NCBI RefSeq assembly: GCF_904846315.1
Contig: NZ_CAJHAF010000001.1
Location: 372,001 to 436,000 of the forward strand
DNA: 64,000 nt
Direction: 5' to 3'
From: Psychrobacter jeotgali
Lineage (GTDB): Bacteria; Pseudomonadota; Gammaproteobacteria; Pseudomonadales; Moraxellaceae
The notes beneath the pieces were generated by a model. The model made no database searches and had not been told where the DNA came from. It saw only the letters and a program-made list of their open reading frames with translations. The translations under genes were made by a program, and so were the position numbers. Below are positions 39,397 through 48,176 of this stretch, in pieces. Within the stretch, counting starts at the first letter, position 1, and every line of letters begins with the position of its first letter.

Positions 39397-40746
39397 TCAC
39401 TCAAAAGCCATAATATTTGCTGTTTTAACTATTTCACCTATTGCCATTCCAGAGGTTAAAGAACGTCCCATAAATTCAACAACATAGTATTTCCAAGAGT
39501 CATCATACTTTTCTGGCAGAATATATTTTTCAGTATTTTTATTACAATCTTTTGCAATAAATATCATCATAACTTCAAAAACTTCTAATGCTCCCAATCC
39601 TTGTTCAAAGGTTGGAGTTCTTTCAACGCCTAAAAACTCTCCTAGCGAATTGGCATCAATGTTACCCTTTTTAATTTGCCTTAGTAAATCTGGTCGATAA
39701 CAAACTAACATAACGCCAATTAATCGTAGCAACGTGTAACCAAGATAATTTCTTTCAACAAAAACTTTTGAGTCAGAAAGACCTTGTACAATTTGTATAT
39801 GTAAAATTAATGTTTCAATCTCCCTGAGAGAAAGACTCTGATGTCGTATTAAATGCTCTATCGCGCCTCTAAAGTAGTCACCATTCAAGCAATCATCAGG
39901 TAAACATTGTTTTTCTGATGCAAGAGTAAAGAAATGTTGTTTAGAAGCTATAATGGGAGAATGAACACTTCTATCAGAAAGAATAGACAATTCAAATCTA
40001 AATTTTATAAACTTGTCCAAATAACGTTGCGCATCAACTGCTTGACCGTAGCAATGATTTATAGAGGCTCTTAATTGCTGAGTGTTAGTAATAAGTACAA
40101 AACTGACGTTTTTAACATCGAAGGTATGCTTAATAATTTCAAGCATATCAATTGCAAAGTTTGGTCTACAACGGTCAAGTTCATCTACGAATACAATAAT
40201 TGGATTATCAGTTGCAATTGCGGTCAATGCTGCTTGCAACGTCTTTAGGTTATGCTCTGCTTCTACATGATCTTTTAGGATTAATTCAGCTGTAGCGTCA
40301 ATTGCTTTATCGGTCGCATTTTCAATTTCTTCATTAAAATTTTCTGCAACATCGGAAAAGTCTTGCCGAAGTAAATGAGATACACCAGCTTTAGCAAGCG
40401 ATTTAAGCCCAAATCTTATCGCAGGTAATACCTTTTTTATAAAGTTCTCACGTGTAGAGTCTTCTGGTAATGTCTTGATGATTTCTGCAAGTACTGTCAT
40501 TAAAGGTTCGTTGATATGATCAGCTTTAAAGGCATCAATATAAATTATATTATGTGTATCATCTTCTTTCATTAAATTAATGAGTTTATGGCAAAACTCA
40601 GTTTTTCCTGTTCCCCAACTGCCATCAATGACCATTGGTGAAATATCTATATCAGATTTTAGAAGTTTGATAGCTTTTTCAGCGATACTTTTACGTCTAA
40701 ACTCATCGCGATCTTCAAACGTTTTCGTTGTAATATCCATATCCAT
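39397..40746 (-). CDS. KAP family P-loop NTPase
   Basis: 449 residues. Walker A is GSWGTGKTEF near residue 43, Walker B is IIVFVDELDRCRP near residue 185, and the sensor FVLITNT follows, all typical of the KAP NTPases. KAP proteins often carry membrane helices inserted in the ATPase; none is obvious here, so it may be cytosolic. It sits between hsdS and hsdR in the same orientation, and large palindromes lie on both sides. KAP genes are often found in phage-defence islands, so an added defence role is inferred. The fixed position may also be an insertion accident. Confidence 0.85.
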   Translation of the reverse strand: MDMDITTKTFEDRDEFRRKSIAEKAIKLLKSDIDISPMVIDGSWGTGKTEFCHKLINLMKEDDTHNIIYIDAFKADHINEPLMTVLAEIIKTLPEDSTRENFIKKVLPAIRFGLKSLAKAGVSHLLRQDFSDVAENFNEEIENATDKAIDATAELILKDHVEAEHNLKTLQAALTAIATDNPIIVFVDELDRCRPNFAIDMLEIIKHTFDVKNVSFVLITNTQQLRASINHCYGQAVDAQRYLDKFIKFRFELSILSDRSVHSPIIASKQHFFTLASEKQCLPDDCLNGDYFRGAIEHLIRHQSLSLREIETLILHIQIVQGLSDSKVFVERNYLGYTLLRLIGVMLVCYRPDLLRQIKKGNIDANSLGEFLGVERTPTFEQGLGALEVFEVMMIFIAKDCNKNTEKYILPEKYDDSWKYYVVEFMGRSLTSGMAIGEIVKTANIMAFE

Positions 40747-40803
40747 TTTATCTTTCCTCTTTAACTATAATCAAAATACAATTCAGCAGAAATATATGGT
40801 GCT

Positions 40804-40915
40804 GTAGGGTGTGGTTAGCGCAGCGTAACCCACCGAGTAATTAAGAAAACTGAAAATCGGTGGGTTACGTTTTTCGCGATTCTCTACGAGCATCTAAAAA
40901 CTAACCGCACCCTAC
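40804..40915. repeat. Palindromic repeat unit flanking the KAP gene (hsdS side)
   Basis: Outer arms GTAGGGTGTGGTTAG (40804-40818) and CTAACCGCACCCTAC (40901-40915) differ at one position. Inner arms CGTAACCCACCGA (40824-40836) and TCGGTGGGTTACG (40857-40869) are perfect. The unit ends eight bases before the hsdS stop. Confidence 0.8.
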
Positions 40916-40922
40916 GCCAAAA

Positions 40923-42107
40923 TCACCCATCAACCCGCACCCTTTTCCTACCCGTCAACAACACCTGCATCAACGCCTTTTTCTCTTGCTGCAAATCCGC
41001 CAACTGCTGCTTAAGCAACTCAATTTCTTTATCAGCGTTGATTAATACCGCAGCGATTTTTTGTTGTTCTTTGAGAGGTGGGAGAGGTATAGGTATTAAA
41101 AGCATGTCACCTTTATTCAGCTTTGCTCTTGTACCGCCATTAACAAAAGCTAGAATATTTTTATGAACTAATGAATAATATAACCATTCAGTTATCGTAT
41201 TTGACTTCGCTTTAAGTACATGAGCATGATTATTGACCCATGCCTTACCATAAGAAATATTAGCTATTGGACGAGTAGAGAATTCACTAAAATTACCTCC
41301 ATCTTCAGCTAAGAGGACTATAGGTTCATCAAAAATATATTTATTGATGTAACCTTGGATGCCATTAGCACCCCAATAGGGAATGTCACCCTGCATAGAT
41401 TGTCGTTTGGTCGAATTCAAAGGGATTCTTTTGTTATCTAAGCTTGTGGCACAGTCTTTTAACTTAACCTTTTCCCATTCACCCTCAAACCGTTTACCCT
41501 CATCATCAAGCAAACGCTTTTTACCCGTGAGCAATTGCTGCATCAAGGCTTTTTTCTGCTGCGTACTGTTCTCAATCAAACGCTCAGTAGTGTTAATCGC
41601 TTTATCCCAAGTAGATAGGATTTTGGCAATTTTTTGTTGTTCATTAATGCAGGTAGGGTGAAGGAGTTTAACTTTCTTTAATTCAGCAGATTTTATTCCT
41701 TTAGCTGTAGAACCTGAAGATCTTATATCTATTAGTCGCTGCCCATGCTCCGAAAGTAAGAAATATAAAAGAAAGTCAGAATGTAGCTTATTACTGACTC
41801 TTAAAGTAACCGTTCTTTGTGCTACAGCATATCTTCCTGTCTCAGGAAAGCGACAAGCCATACCTAAAGGTGCTTCTGTTGTAAACAATATGTCGCCAAC
41901 AGTAGGAATACCTCTAGACATCCAATTTTCAAATTCATCTTCATGTACATATTCTTTATTAGAAAAGTCTAAATATCCAAATCTTACGTTTCTTGCAGTA
42001 ATTAAAGGAATGCCTTTATCGGCTTTCGGTACAGACTGTCCTCTGTAATCTATTATTTTATCTAATAGATTTACTAAGGATTTTTCATTCCACCCATCAG
42101 GCACCAT
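40923..42107 (-). CDS. hsdS: Type I restriction specificity subunit S
   Basis: 394 residues that give the system its DNA target. There are two target-recognition domains, each followed by a helical conserved region: EQQKIAKILSTWDKAINTTERLIENS near 165 and EQQKIAAVLINADKEIELLKQQLADL near 350, the latter two ending in LLTGKKRL and LLTGRKRV. The repeat organisation is complete, so the gene looks functional. Its first 11 bases overlap hsdM, which implies translational coupling. The recognition sequence cannot be derived here. Confidence 0.95.
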   Translation of the reverse strand: MVPDGWNEKSLVNLLDKIIDYRGQSVPKADKGIPLITARNVRFGYLDFSNKEYVHEDEFENWMSRGIPTVGDILFTTEAPLGMACRFPETGRYAVAQRTVTLRVSNKLHSDFLLYFLLSEHGQRLIDIRSSGSTAKGIKSAELKKVKLLHPTCINEQQKIAKILSTWDKAINTTERLIENSTQQKKALMQQLLTGKKRLLDDEGKRFEGEWEKVKLKDCATSLDNKRIPLNSTKRQSMQGDIPYWGANGIQGYINKYIFDEPIVLLAEDGGNFSEFSTRPIANISYGKAWVNNHAHVLKAKSNTITEWLYYSLVHKNILAFVNGGTRAKLNKGDMLLIPIPLPPLKEQQKIAAVLINADKEIELLKQQLADLQQEKKALMQVLLTGRKRVRVDG

Positions 42108-43617
42108 AACCCAACTCCTTTAAAAACCCTGCCATTTCTTCTTCTAACGTATTTAACTCCGCTTTAAGCGCCAAACGCTCTTTACGTACCGCTTCCAAAT
42201 CAATCTCCGCCTCTTCCTCAAAGGTATCGACATAACGCGGAATATTGAGGTTAAAGTCGTTCTCCGCTATCTCATCAAAGCTGGCAAGATAGGCGTATTT
42301 ATCGACAAACTCGCGCTTTTGGTAAGTATCGATAATTTTCGCCAAATTATCCTCAGTAAGCTTGTTTTGATTCGAGCCAGAGTCAAACTCACGGCTGGCA
42401 TCGATAAATAGTACCGTCTTATCGGTTTTACTCTTTTTAAATACCAATATCGCTGCCGGAATTCCTGTCCCAAAGAATAGCTTTTCGGGTAGGCCAATCA
42501 CCGTATCGAGTAGGTTCTCTTCAATGAGCTGCTGACGGATTTTGCCCTCAGAGGAGCCGCGAAACAGCACACCATGCGGCACCACCACACCCATACGCCC
42601 ATTGTCGTTCTTTAACGTTTCAATCATGTGGGTAATAAACGCATAGTCGCCTTTGGTCTTGGGCGGTATACCGCGATGGAAGCGACCATGCGGATCATCG
42701 GTGGCATCTTCATGACCCCATTTACTCAGTGAAAAGGGCGGGTTGGCGGTCACCACATCGAAGCGCAGTAGATTACCTTTATCATCGAGCAACAACGGAT
42801 GGCGCAGAGTATCGCCCCATTCGATACGGTGATTGTCCTCACCGTGGAGGAACATATTCATTTTGGCCAGTGCCCACGTTGAGCCAATCGCTTCTTGACC
42901 AAACAGCTCATAGTTTCGGCTGCCCGAGTTTTTACGGGCCATGGCTCCACACTTAATCAGCAAAGAACCCGAGCCGCAAGCTGGATCACAGATAGCATCG
43001 CCCTCGGCAGGCTCTAGGATAGTGGCGAGTAGGTTGGAGACCTCAGGCGGCGTATAGAACTCGCCGGCACTGGCACCCGAATCGGCCGCAAAGTGCTTAA
43101 TCAAAAACTCATAGGCATTACCAATCACATCCAAGCTACCGACCCGAGAGGGGCTTAGGTTCATCACCTCTTTACCGTAGTCCTCTAGCAAATGCCGTAG
43201 CAGCTCGTTTTTCTTTTTCTCATTACCCAGACGATCGGTGTTAAAGCTGATATCTTGGAAGACGTTTTTTAGCTTATTACCGTTGGCTTCTTCAATCGCA
43301 TGTAGCGCTTCATCAATACGCTGACCGTTGCCCGGTTGATGGCGCAGCTCATATAAATCCCAAAAGCTAGCGCCATCTGGCAACACAAAGCGCTGGTTAC
43401 TCATCAGCTCTTTGACCAAATCGGCATCGCCATACTCTGCCATCAGGGTGTTGTACTCGTCTCTATAGACATCGGACAAATACTTCAAAAATAGCATGGT
43501 CAAAATAAAGTCTTTATAGGTATCGGCACTGATCACCCCACGGAAGGTGTCACAGGCATTCCAAACCGCTTTGTTAATCTCGCTTTGGCTAATAGAGGAG
43601 GTAGGGGTTGCAGCCAT
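42097..43617 (-). CDS. hsdM: Type I restriction DNA methyltransferase subunit M
   Basis: 506 residues, an N6-adenine methyltransferase. The N-terminal HsdM helical domain (VWNACDTFRGVISADTYKDFILTMLFLKYLSD) precedes the catalytic domain with SAM motif I DPACGSGSLL and catalytic motif IV NPPF (TANPPFSLSKWG). With HsdS it methylates host sites; with HsdR it forms the endonuclease. It is the first gene of the minus-strand operon, with a 300-base spacer before the tRNA-fragment terminator. Confidence 0.97.
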   Translation of the reverse strand: MAATPTSSISQSEINKAVWNACDTFRGVISADTYKDFILTMLFLKYLSDVYRDEYNTLMAEYGDADLVKELMSNQRFVLPDGASFWDLYELRHQPGNGQRIDEALHAIEEANGNKLKNVFQDISFNTDRLGNEKKKNELLRHLLEDYGKEVMNLSPSRVGSLDVIGNAYEFLIKHFAADSGASAGEFYTPPEVSNLLATILEPAEGDAICDPACGSGSLLIKCGAMARKNSGSRNYELFGQEAIGSTWALAKMNMFLHGEDNHRIEWGDTLRHPLLLDDKGNLLRFDVVTANPPFSLSKWGHEDATDDPHGRFHRGIPPKTKGDYAFITHMIETLKNDNGRMGVVVPHGVLFRGSSEGKIRQQLIEENLLDTVIGLPEKLFFGTGIPAAILVFKKSKTDKTVLFIDASREFDSGSNQNKLTEDNLAKIIDTYQKREFVDKYAYLASFDEIAENDFNLNIPRYVDTFEEEAEIDLEAVRKERLALKAELNTLEEEMAGFLKELGYGA

Positions 43618-43867
43618 GGCAGGGTATTTCCTTCAATTGAGACTTAATGGTTTTAAATAGGATTATATTTTATAGCTTTATAAATGGGTTGAATCACATC
43701 TTGTGCACTATGGTAGTTGACTGACATGCTTTAGTCTATCGCAATCTTAGCAGGGTACGACAGTAAGTGTCGCATAGATATAGAGTTTCTTGACTTAAAG
43801 TATGTTGAGGCAGGGGTGTCACTCGGGGGAAGCTTAACTGAATAAAATGGCTAATAAAAGTCAGCCA

Positions 43868-43904
43868 TAAAAAAACCGCAAATCGTTATGATTTGCGGTT
43901 TTTT
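43868..43904. terminator. Hairpin terminator beside the tRNA fragment
   Basis: AAAAAACCGCAAATC and GATTTGCGGTTTTTT-type arms form a stem with A and T runs on both sides. On the minus strand it lies just downstream of the tRNA 3' fragment, as a tRNA terminator should. Confidence 0.9.
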
Positions 43905-43916
43905 GTACTACTATAA

Positions 43917-43933
43917 TGGTACCCGGAGCCGGA
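43917..43933 (-). other. tRNA-Leu 3'-end fragment; probable island attachment site (attL)
   Basis: Read on the minus strand the sequence is TCCGGCTCCGGGTACCA, identical in its last 12 bases (CTCCGGGTACCA) to the 3' end of E. coli tRNA-Leu(UAA) as I recall it, with CCA encoded and followed by a terminator. No rest of a tRNA is present to the right. Integrases commonly use tRNA 3' ends and leave such fragments at one end of the island. The complete tRNA should lie beyond the window on the right. Confidence 0.68.
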
Positions 43934-44085
43934 ACAGTTATTATAACTTAAGTAATTGATTTAATTGGATAAATAAAATTATTAAATATAAAGTGTACAT
44001 ACTGGTGTACATAAAGTTTAGATTTCGAGATTGACTAGCAATTGCAAAATAAATCTATCGTAGCATGAAAACCTAACTTTCAGTA

Positions 44086-45273
44086 TCATTGATCCTTATA
44101 AGCAGAGTCGATGAGACTAGTAAGCATCTCAACTGAACTTATACCATAGTTATTAGACAGCTCTAACAATTTCTTTTTACTTGCTTTTGGTAAAAGTAGG
44201 TCTTGAGCAGATTCAGCATCTCTCTTATCTCTAAATTTTTTCTGACTCCAAGCCTTGCGCATTCTAGATATGAATAAGTACTTATTCATAGATACTTCAT
44301 AATGCTGATGCAATTTATATAAATATGAATCCATAGCATCAAGGCTAGCACATATCTGGTCAAAAATATCATCAATACTAGAAGGGTGGAAGGATGGTGG
44401 TATGATCAAAACCTTATGCTCTTTAAGATATTCAACTGCCCAATAAATTTGGTCTTCATTGCCTTTATCTAGCCATTTAGTATCCTTACGAGTAGTCATA
44501 ATTCTTATGTATACCATTTTGGCTTGATTCAAAAAGTTAATCTTCTCTTGTACTGCAAAATTAAATTGAAAAAATGGTGACTGATCATATGCATTATTAT
44601 CATCGCTCATTAAGTTTTGTTGCTGCTGAGGTTGCCGGTAGCCATACTGTAAATCATCTTGATTTGGTACAAGCTGATGCTGAGGTTGTTGCTGAACGCC
44701 TTGAAAAGATTGAGGATATGATGAAGTAGATTGAAGTTGCTGCTGCTGGTGTTGATAATACTGCTGTGGAAATGTTTGCCTAAAGAAACGTTGATGAATT
44801 GGAGCTGGATATCCCATGTATGGCTCTTGTAGTGCATAACCTTGCCTAGATTCTACATATGGGCCTATAGATTGTTGCGGTTGAGCTGTGTTAGATGCTT
44901 GAGGTGTAAAGTAAGTTATATCAATATTAAATATGAGGTTGTCTAAAAAATCGTTTAAAAAATAAAAATGAGCTTGTGGAATTGAATAGTCCATATAATA
45001 GTTATGATAGAAACTCTCCAACCATATGGCTGCTCTTAAGTCACTTTTGACCCAAGAAAAGAGTTCGTCATTAACTATTTTTCCATGAATAAGGTCGCAG
45101 ATATTTTGAATTATATTGCTATTTTTGTAAGGCTCCCTGTTAAGAAGGGATAGTAAGTATTTATTATCGCCAGGAACTATGGTGGTAGGTTGGTCGTATC
45201 GTAAACCAAAGAGTATGAAGTTAGTTTCTCTGTAACTAAGCTTCTCGATACAGCTCTTAAGGTGAGAATCCAC
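44086..45273 (-). CDS. Hypothetical Gln-rich protein of the island
   Basis: 395 residues of unknown function. The N-terminal third is a helical, aromatic-rich domain (SYRETNFILFGLRYD, HNYYMDYSIPQAHFYFLNDFLDNL). The centre (about 125-215) is low complexity with Gln, Tyr and Pro runs. The C-terminal third is charged and helical, ending in MRKAWSQKKFRDKRDAE and LPKASKKKLLELSNNYGISS, which looks like a ribbon-helix-helix or similar DNA-binding tail; that is only an impression. It is divergent from the Gp2-like gene, with palindromes between them, and may be a regulator or partition-type protein. Confidence 0.65.
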   Translation of the reverse strand: MDSHLKSCIEKLSYRETNFILFGLRYDQPTTIVPGDNKYLLSLLNREPYKNSNIIQNICDLIHGKIVNDELFSWVKSDLRAAIWLESFYHNYYMDYSIPQAHFYFLNDFLDNLIFNIDITYFTPQASNTAQPQQSIGPYVESRQGYALQEPYMGYPAPIHQRFFRQTFPQQYYQHQQQQLQSTSSYPQSFQGVQQQPQHQLVPNQDDLQYGYRQPQQQQNLMSDDNNAYDQSPFFQFNFAVQEKINFLNQAKMVYIRIMTTRKDTKWLDKGNEDQIYWAVEYLKEHKVLIIPPSFHPSSIDDIFDQICASLDAMDSYLYKLHQHYEVSMNKYLFISRMRKAWSQKKFRDKRDAESAQDLLLPKASKKKLLELSNNYGISSVEMLTSLIDSAYKDQ

Positions 45274-45703
45274 AATTATATCCCTAAAATGAGTGGTAAT
45301 TTAATAATATACTACTAATATTTGAAAGATACAACAGTGCCATTTCAATAGTTTTATAGTAATACTAAGATAGTATTTACGTAATAATTACGTAGTTACT
45401 ATATCGCTAGAAGCAATATTTATCGGGGCTTTAGCTATATATACGATAATATTAACGGTTTTAATAAATTATTAAACTTTAAGTATTATTCGGCCTAACT
45501 CCATCTCTCTCAAATTTCTCAAATCACACGTCTCACTCGCATCCAAACGTTACAACCCAAAAAAGCAACTTGCACTGGTACGCAACCTGCTTAGTGGGTT
45601 ATTTATATTATTAACTAATACTCAATACCTACCAGTAAAAAATAACACTCTCCATTGATAATTATGTACAACCACCTCAACCTTAAAACCAATGGAGAAT
45701 CTC
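45274..45703. promoter_or_regulatory. Divergent intergenic region with palindromes
   Basis: A 430-base AT-rich region between divergent genes. Two adjacent palindromes stand out: AATACTA-AGA-TAGTATT at 45361-45377 and TACGTAAT-A-ATTACGTA at 45378-45394, with an outer ATAGTAA/TTACTAT pair around them. They are candidate operator or replication-control sites. The part from 45480 to 45690 shows no structure. Confidence 0.5.
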
Positions 45704-46618
45704 ATGTCATATTCACTCATAGGCCAATCACAACTCATCGATAACGTTGATAAACTCGTTAGACAGGTATTGTCTCTTACCCTTAGTTTCGAAGCGATTA
45801 AAAACCAGTTAAATAGGTTGTATCAACCATTCATGTCCACCTTTGATCCTGATTTATTCTACTCACAGACTATCGACTCATTTGTGTATAGTACCGATGC
45901 TATTGTCGGTGATTTATACCCGTCTGATGTTATTTGGGATCACAGTAAAACACAGCAATTCGTTAATAACATAGCTTGTTATAAACAGGACGTTGAGACC
46001 GAGGATAACGCTTGGCGCTATCAAGAGAGTCAGAATAGAAAGAAGCTCGAAAGCTACGTTAGAAACCTGCTGAATCACTACTCAAGGCTGTTGTTCATTC
46101 GAGTGGACTTGATGTATCTGAAAGAAACGAGTCATATGGTGACTATAGAAGACTTTAATGATCACATGACTAAGCTCAGAGAATTCATAGGAAATAAGAA
46201 GACATGCTTTGAGCATTTGCAAGGTAACGCTTGGGCTTTAGAGCAAGGGTATAAGAATGGCGGTCTGCATTGTCATTTACTGCTCATCTATGATGGTTCA
46301 GAAAGGAATAGTGATTATTACTTAGCGAAAGAAGTCGGTGAGAAATGGAAGAGCATCACTGAAGGTACTGGTACTTACTATAACTACCATGACGCTGAGA
46401 CTAAGCAGAGTTATAGACGATATGGTAACTTAGGTATTGGTATGATCCACCGAGATAATCCGCAGCAAGTCGAGAATGCAGTGCGTACGGCATTATACTT
46501 AACCAAACCTGATAAGGTGGGTCAGCACTTAAAAGTATGGTTGCCTAGCATGCGTACCTTTGGTCATGGTATTTACCGTACAAATAAGCGTCGTGGATTA
46601 CCGCCCATAACAAACTAA
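45704..46618 (+). CDS. Inovirus Gp2-like protein (YagK/YfjJ-type)
   Basis: 304 residues from ATG 45704; the upstream ATG at 45692 overlaps the GGAG ribosome site that serves this start. The protein fits the inovirus-type Gp2 pattern: FIRVDLMYLKE (beta strand with Arg/Asp), ALEQGYKNGGLHCHLLLIYDG with the HxH of a rolling-circle-like fold, the glycine-rich YRRYGNLGIGMIHRDN, and ALYLTKPDKVGQHLKVWLPSMRTFGHG. In filamentous phages and islands such proteins are replication-initiator-like; nicking activity has not been shown for this type. It opens the plus-strand island backbone. Confidence 0.78.
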   Translation: MSYSLIGQSQLIDNVDKLVRQVLSLTLSFEAIKNQLNRLYQPFMSTFDPDLFYSQTIDSFVYSTDAIVGDLYPSDVIWDHSKTQQFVNNIACYKQDVETEDNAWRYQESQNRKKLESYVRNLLNHYSRLLFIRVDLMYLKETSHMVTIEDFNDHMTKLREFIGNKKTCFEHLQGNAWALEQGYKNGGLHCHLLLIYDGSERNSDYYLAKEVGEKWKSITEGTGTYYNYHDAETKQSYRRYGNLGIGMIHRDNPQQVENAVRTALYLTKPDKVGQHLKVWLPSMRTFGHGIYRTNKRRGLPPITN

Positions 46619-46694
46619 TTTCAAATACATACTACATTCATGAGATACCACCGCTCACGCTTTGTGAGTGGTTGATCTAAATACTCCCTTTCCC

Positions 46695-46722
46695 AAGGTC
46701 TGCCTCGTGCAGGCCTTTTTTT
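46695..46722 (+). terminator. Terminator after the Gp2-like gene
   Basis: AAGGTCTGC and GTGCAGGCCTT pair with one bulge around CTC, followed by seven T. Confidence 0.75.
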
Positions 46723-46746
46723 ATGCCCTAAATTTAAGGAGCACTT

Positions 46747-47052
46747 ATGAAACCAGTATGTCCACGCTGTCAGTCCACTGCAGTCTATGAGATGACAGAT
46801 GCTACCAGTCACCCACTGGTGAGTGAAACAGTCTTACCTGCAGTACTCGTCCCTCTCAGTATTGGCTTATGTAAGTCACTCAATATCCACCCTGTCATCG
46901 GTGTTGTGCTTGGCAGTGTCTTAGCCACTGCTATTGAGCAGGCAATACCTCATCACACACGACCGATCACTCACAAGCATTATCGCTGTGATCAGTGTTC
47001 TCACGTTTATCACGCCGTGAATGAATCACGCTTTTACATCCCCTCAATTTAA
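46747..47052 (+). CDS. Zinc-ribbon membrane protein
   Basis: 101 residues. Two CxxC knuckles, PVCPRCQS near residue 5 and YRCDQCSH near residue 80, should bind one zinc, with a hydrophobic hairpin between them (LPAVLVPLSIGLCKSL and VIGVVLGSVLATAIEQ) that is membrane-compatible or glycine-zipper-like. I know no precise function. It lies 24 bases upstream of the DUF932 gene and probably shares its transcript. The AAGGAGC ribosome site is strong. Confidence 0.75.
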   Translation: MKPVCPRCQSTAVYEMTDATSHPLVSETVLPAVLVPLSIGLCKSLNIHPVIGVVLGSVLATAIEQAIPHHTRPITHKHYRCDQCSHVYHAVNESRFYIPSI

Positions 47053-47075
47053 TAAACAACACAAGGAATATTCTT

Positions 47076-48071
47076 ATGGCACATTTAATCGAAACTATGG
47101 CTTACGTCGGTGACACCCCTTGGCATGGCCTAGGGCAAGAGCTATCGCCTAAGCAGCCTATCGAGATCTGGGCACGTGAGGCGGGTATGGATTGGCGTAT
47201 CGAATCCTCCGATGTCAGCTATATGGCAACCAATGACAAAGGCCAAAACCTGATCATGCCTTTTGACAACAATAAGGTATTGTACCGCTCTGATACGCTT
47301 GAGCCATTATCAGTCGTCAGTCAGCGCTATCAAGAAGTACAGCCGAGTGAGATCTTAGAGTTTTACCGTGATCTGACCGAACAAGCAGACTTTGAGCTTG
47401 AAACCGCAGGCGTCTTAAAGGGTGGCCGTAAGTTCTGGGCACTCGCGCGTACGGGACAATCAGCAACCCTACGCGGTGGTGATGTCAGTCATGGTTATTT
47501 ACTACTAGCAACGGCTTGTGACGGCACGCTTGCGACCACCGCACAGTTCACCAATATTCGGGTGGTATGTAATAACACCTTAGCGATCAGTTTGGCTAAT
47601 GGCAGCGGCGGCGTGGTGAAAGTACCGCACAGCACCACCTTTGATGCGCAGAAGGTCAAGCAGCAATTGGGCGTGTCCGTCAGCCAGTGGGATGACTTTA
47701 ACTATGAGATGAAGCAATTAACCAATCGACGAGTCACCCAAGCAGAAGCAGCCAATTACTTAAACCGTGTGTTTAACGATGTGCAGGACGATGGCCTGAT
47801 TCTGTTTAATACCGCTAAGAAGGAGAAAGAAGCAGTGCCTAATGCTCGTGCCATGAATCAGGTAATGACGATGTTTAACGGTCAAGGTCGCGGTGCTGAT
47901 TTGGCCTCTGCTAAAGATACCGCTTATGGGCTACTATCTGCGATGACAGAATTTGTGGATCATGAACGCCGTGCCATGTCGAGGGATCATCGTTTGGATT
48001 CTGCTTGGTTTGGGGCTGGGGCGAAGCTAAAGGATAAAAGCTTAGAGCAAGCGCTATTGATGATCGCCTAA
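47076..48071 (+). CDS. DUF932 (phage/plasmid-like) protein
   Basis: 331 residues, a full-length DUF932 protein. Recognisable blocks are GDTPWHGLGQ at the start, SVVSQRYQEVQPSEILEFYRDL, LLATACDGTLATTAQFTNIRVVCNNTL and the C-terminal LLSAMTEFVDHERRA, ending near the catalytic-looking DSAWFGAGAKLK. The family is frequent in plasmids, ICEs and phages near recombination nucleases, and the biochemical role is unknown. It sits in a row with YqaJ and RDF-like genes and ends in a strong terminator. Confidence 0.9.
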   Translation: MAHLIETMAYVGDTPWHGLGQELSPKQPIEIWAREAGMDWRIESSDVSYMATNDKGQNLIMPFDNNKVLYRSDTLEPLSVVSQRYQEVQPSEILEFYRDLTEQADFELETAGVLKGGRKFWALARTGQSATLRGGDVSHGYLLLATACDGTLATTAQFTNIRVVCNNTLAISLANGSGGVVKVPHSTTFDAQKVKQQLGVSVSQWDDFNYEMKQLTNRRVTQAEAANYLNRVFNDVQDDGLILFNTAKKEKEAVPNARAMNQVMTMFNGQGRGADLASAKDTAYGLLSAMTEFVDHERRAMSRDHRLDSAWFGAGAKLKDKSLEQALLMIA

Positions 48072-48096
48072 ATCAGCGTATGAAACTTAATGATTA

Positions 48097-48123
48097 AACC
48101 ACGCCCTTGAGCGTGGTTTTTTT
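48097..48123 (+). terminator. Terminator after the DUF932 gene
   Basis: ACCACGC and GCGTGGT around CCTTGA, then seven T. Confidence 0.92.
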
Positions 48124-48176
48124 ATGCCGTTTATTCAACCAATCACATTCACTAATCCATTTATAAGGAATCTATC

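Larger units (their letters stand above)
43618..44085. other. Spacer holding the island boundary
   Basis: This 468-base gap contains the presumed hsdM promoter region (left), a strong hairpin terminator and the tRNA 3'-end fragment (centre), and AT-rich DNA at the island's edge (right). No coding region is convincing. Confidence 0.6.

Noticed and set aside
43917..43933. A functional tRNA gene at the island edge
   Set aside because: Only the acceptor end and a few T-arm bases are present; no anticodon arm or D arm is found to the right.
46621..46812. A 63-residue minus-strand open frame over the terminator and start of the zinc-ribbon gene
   Set aside because: It overlaps a terminator and the start of a better supported gene, has no ribosome site and shows no family resemblance.
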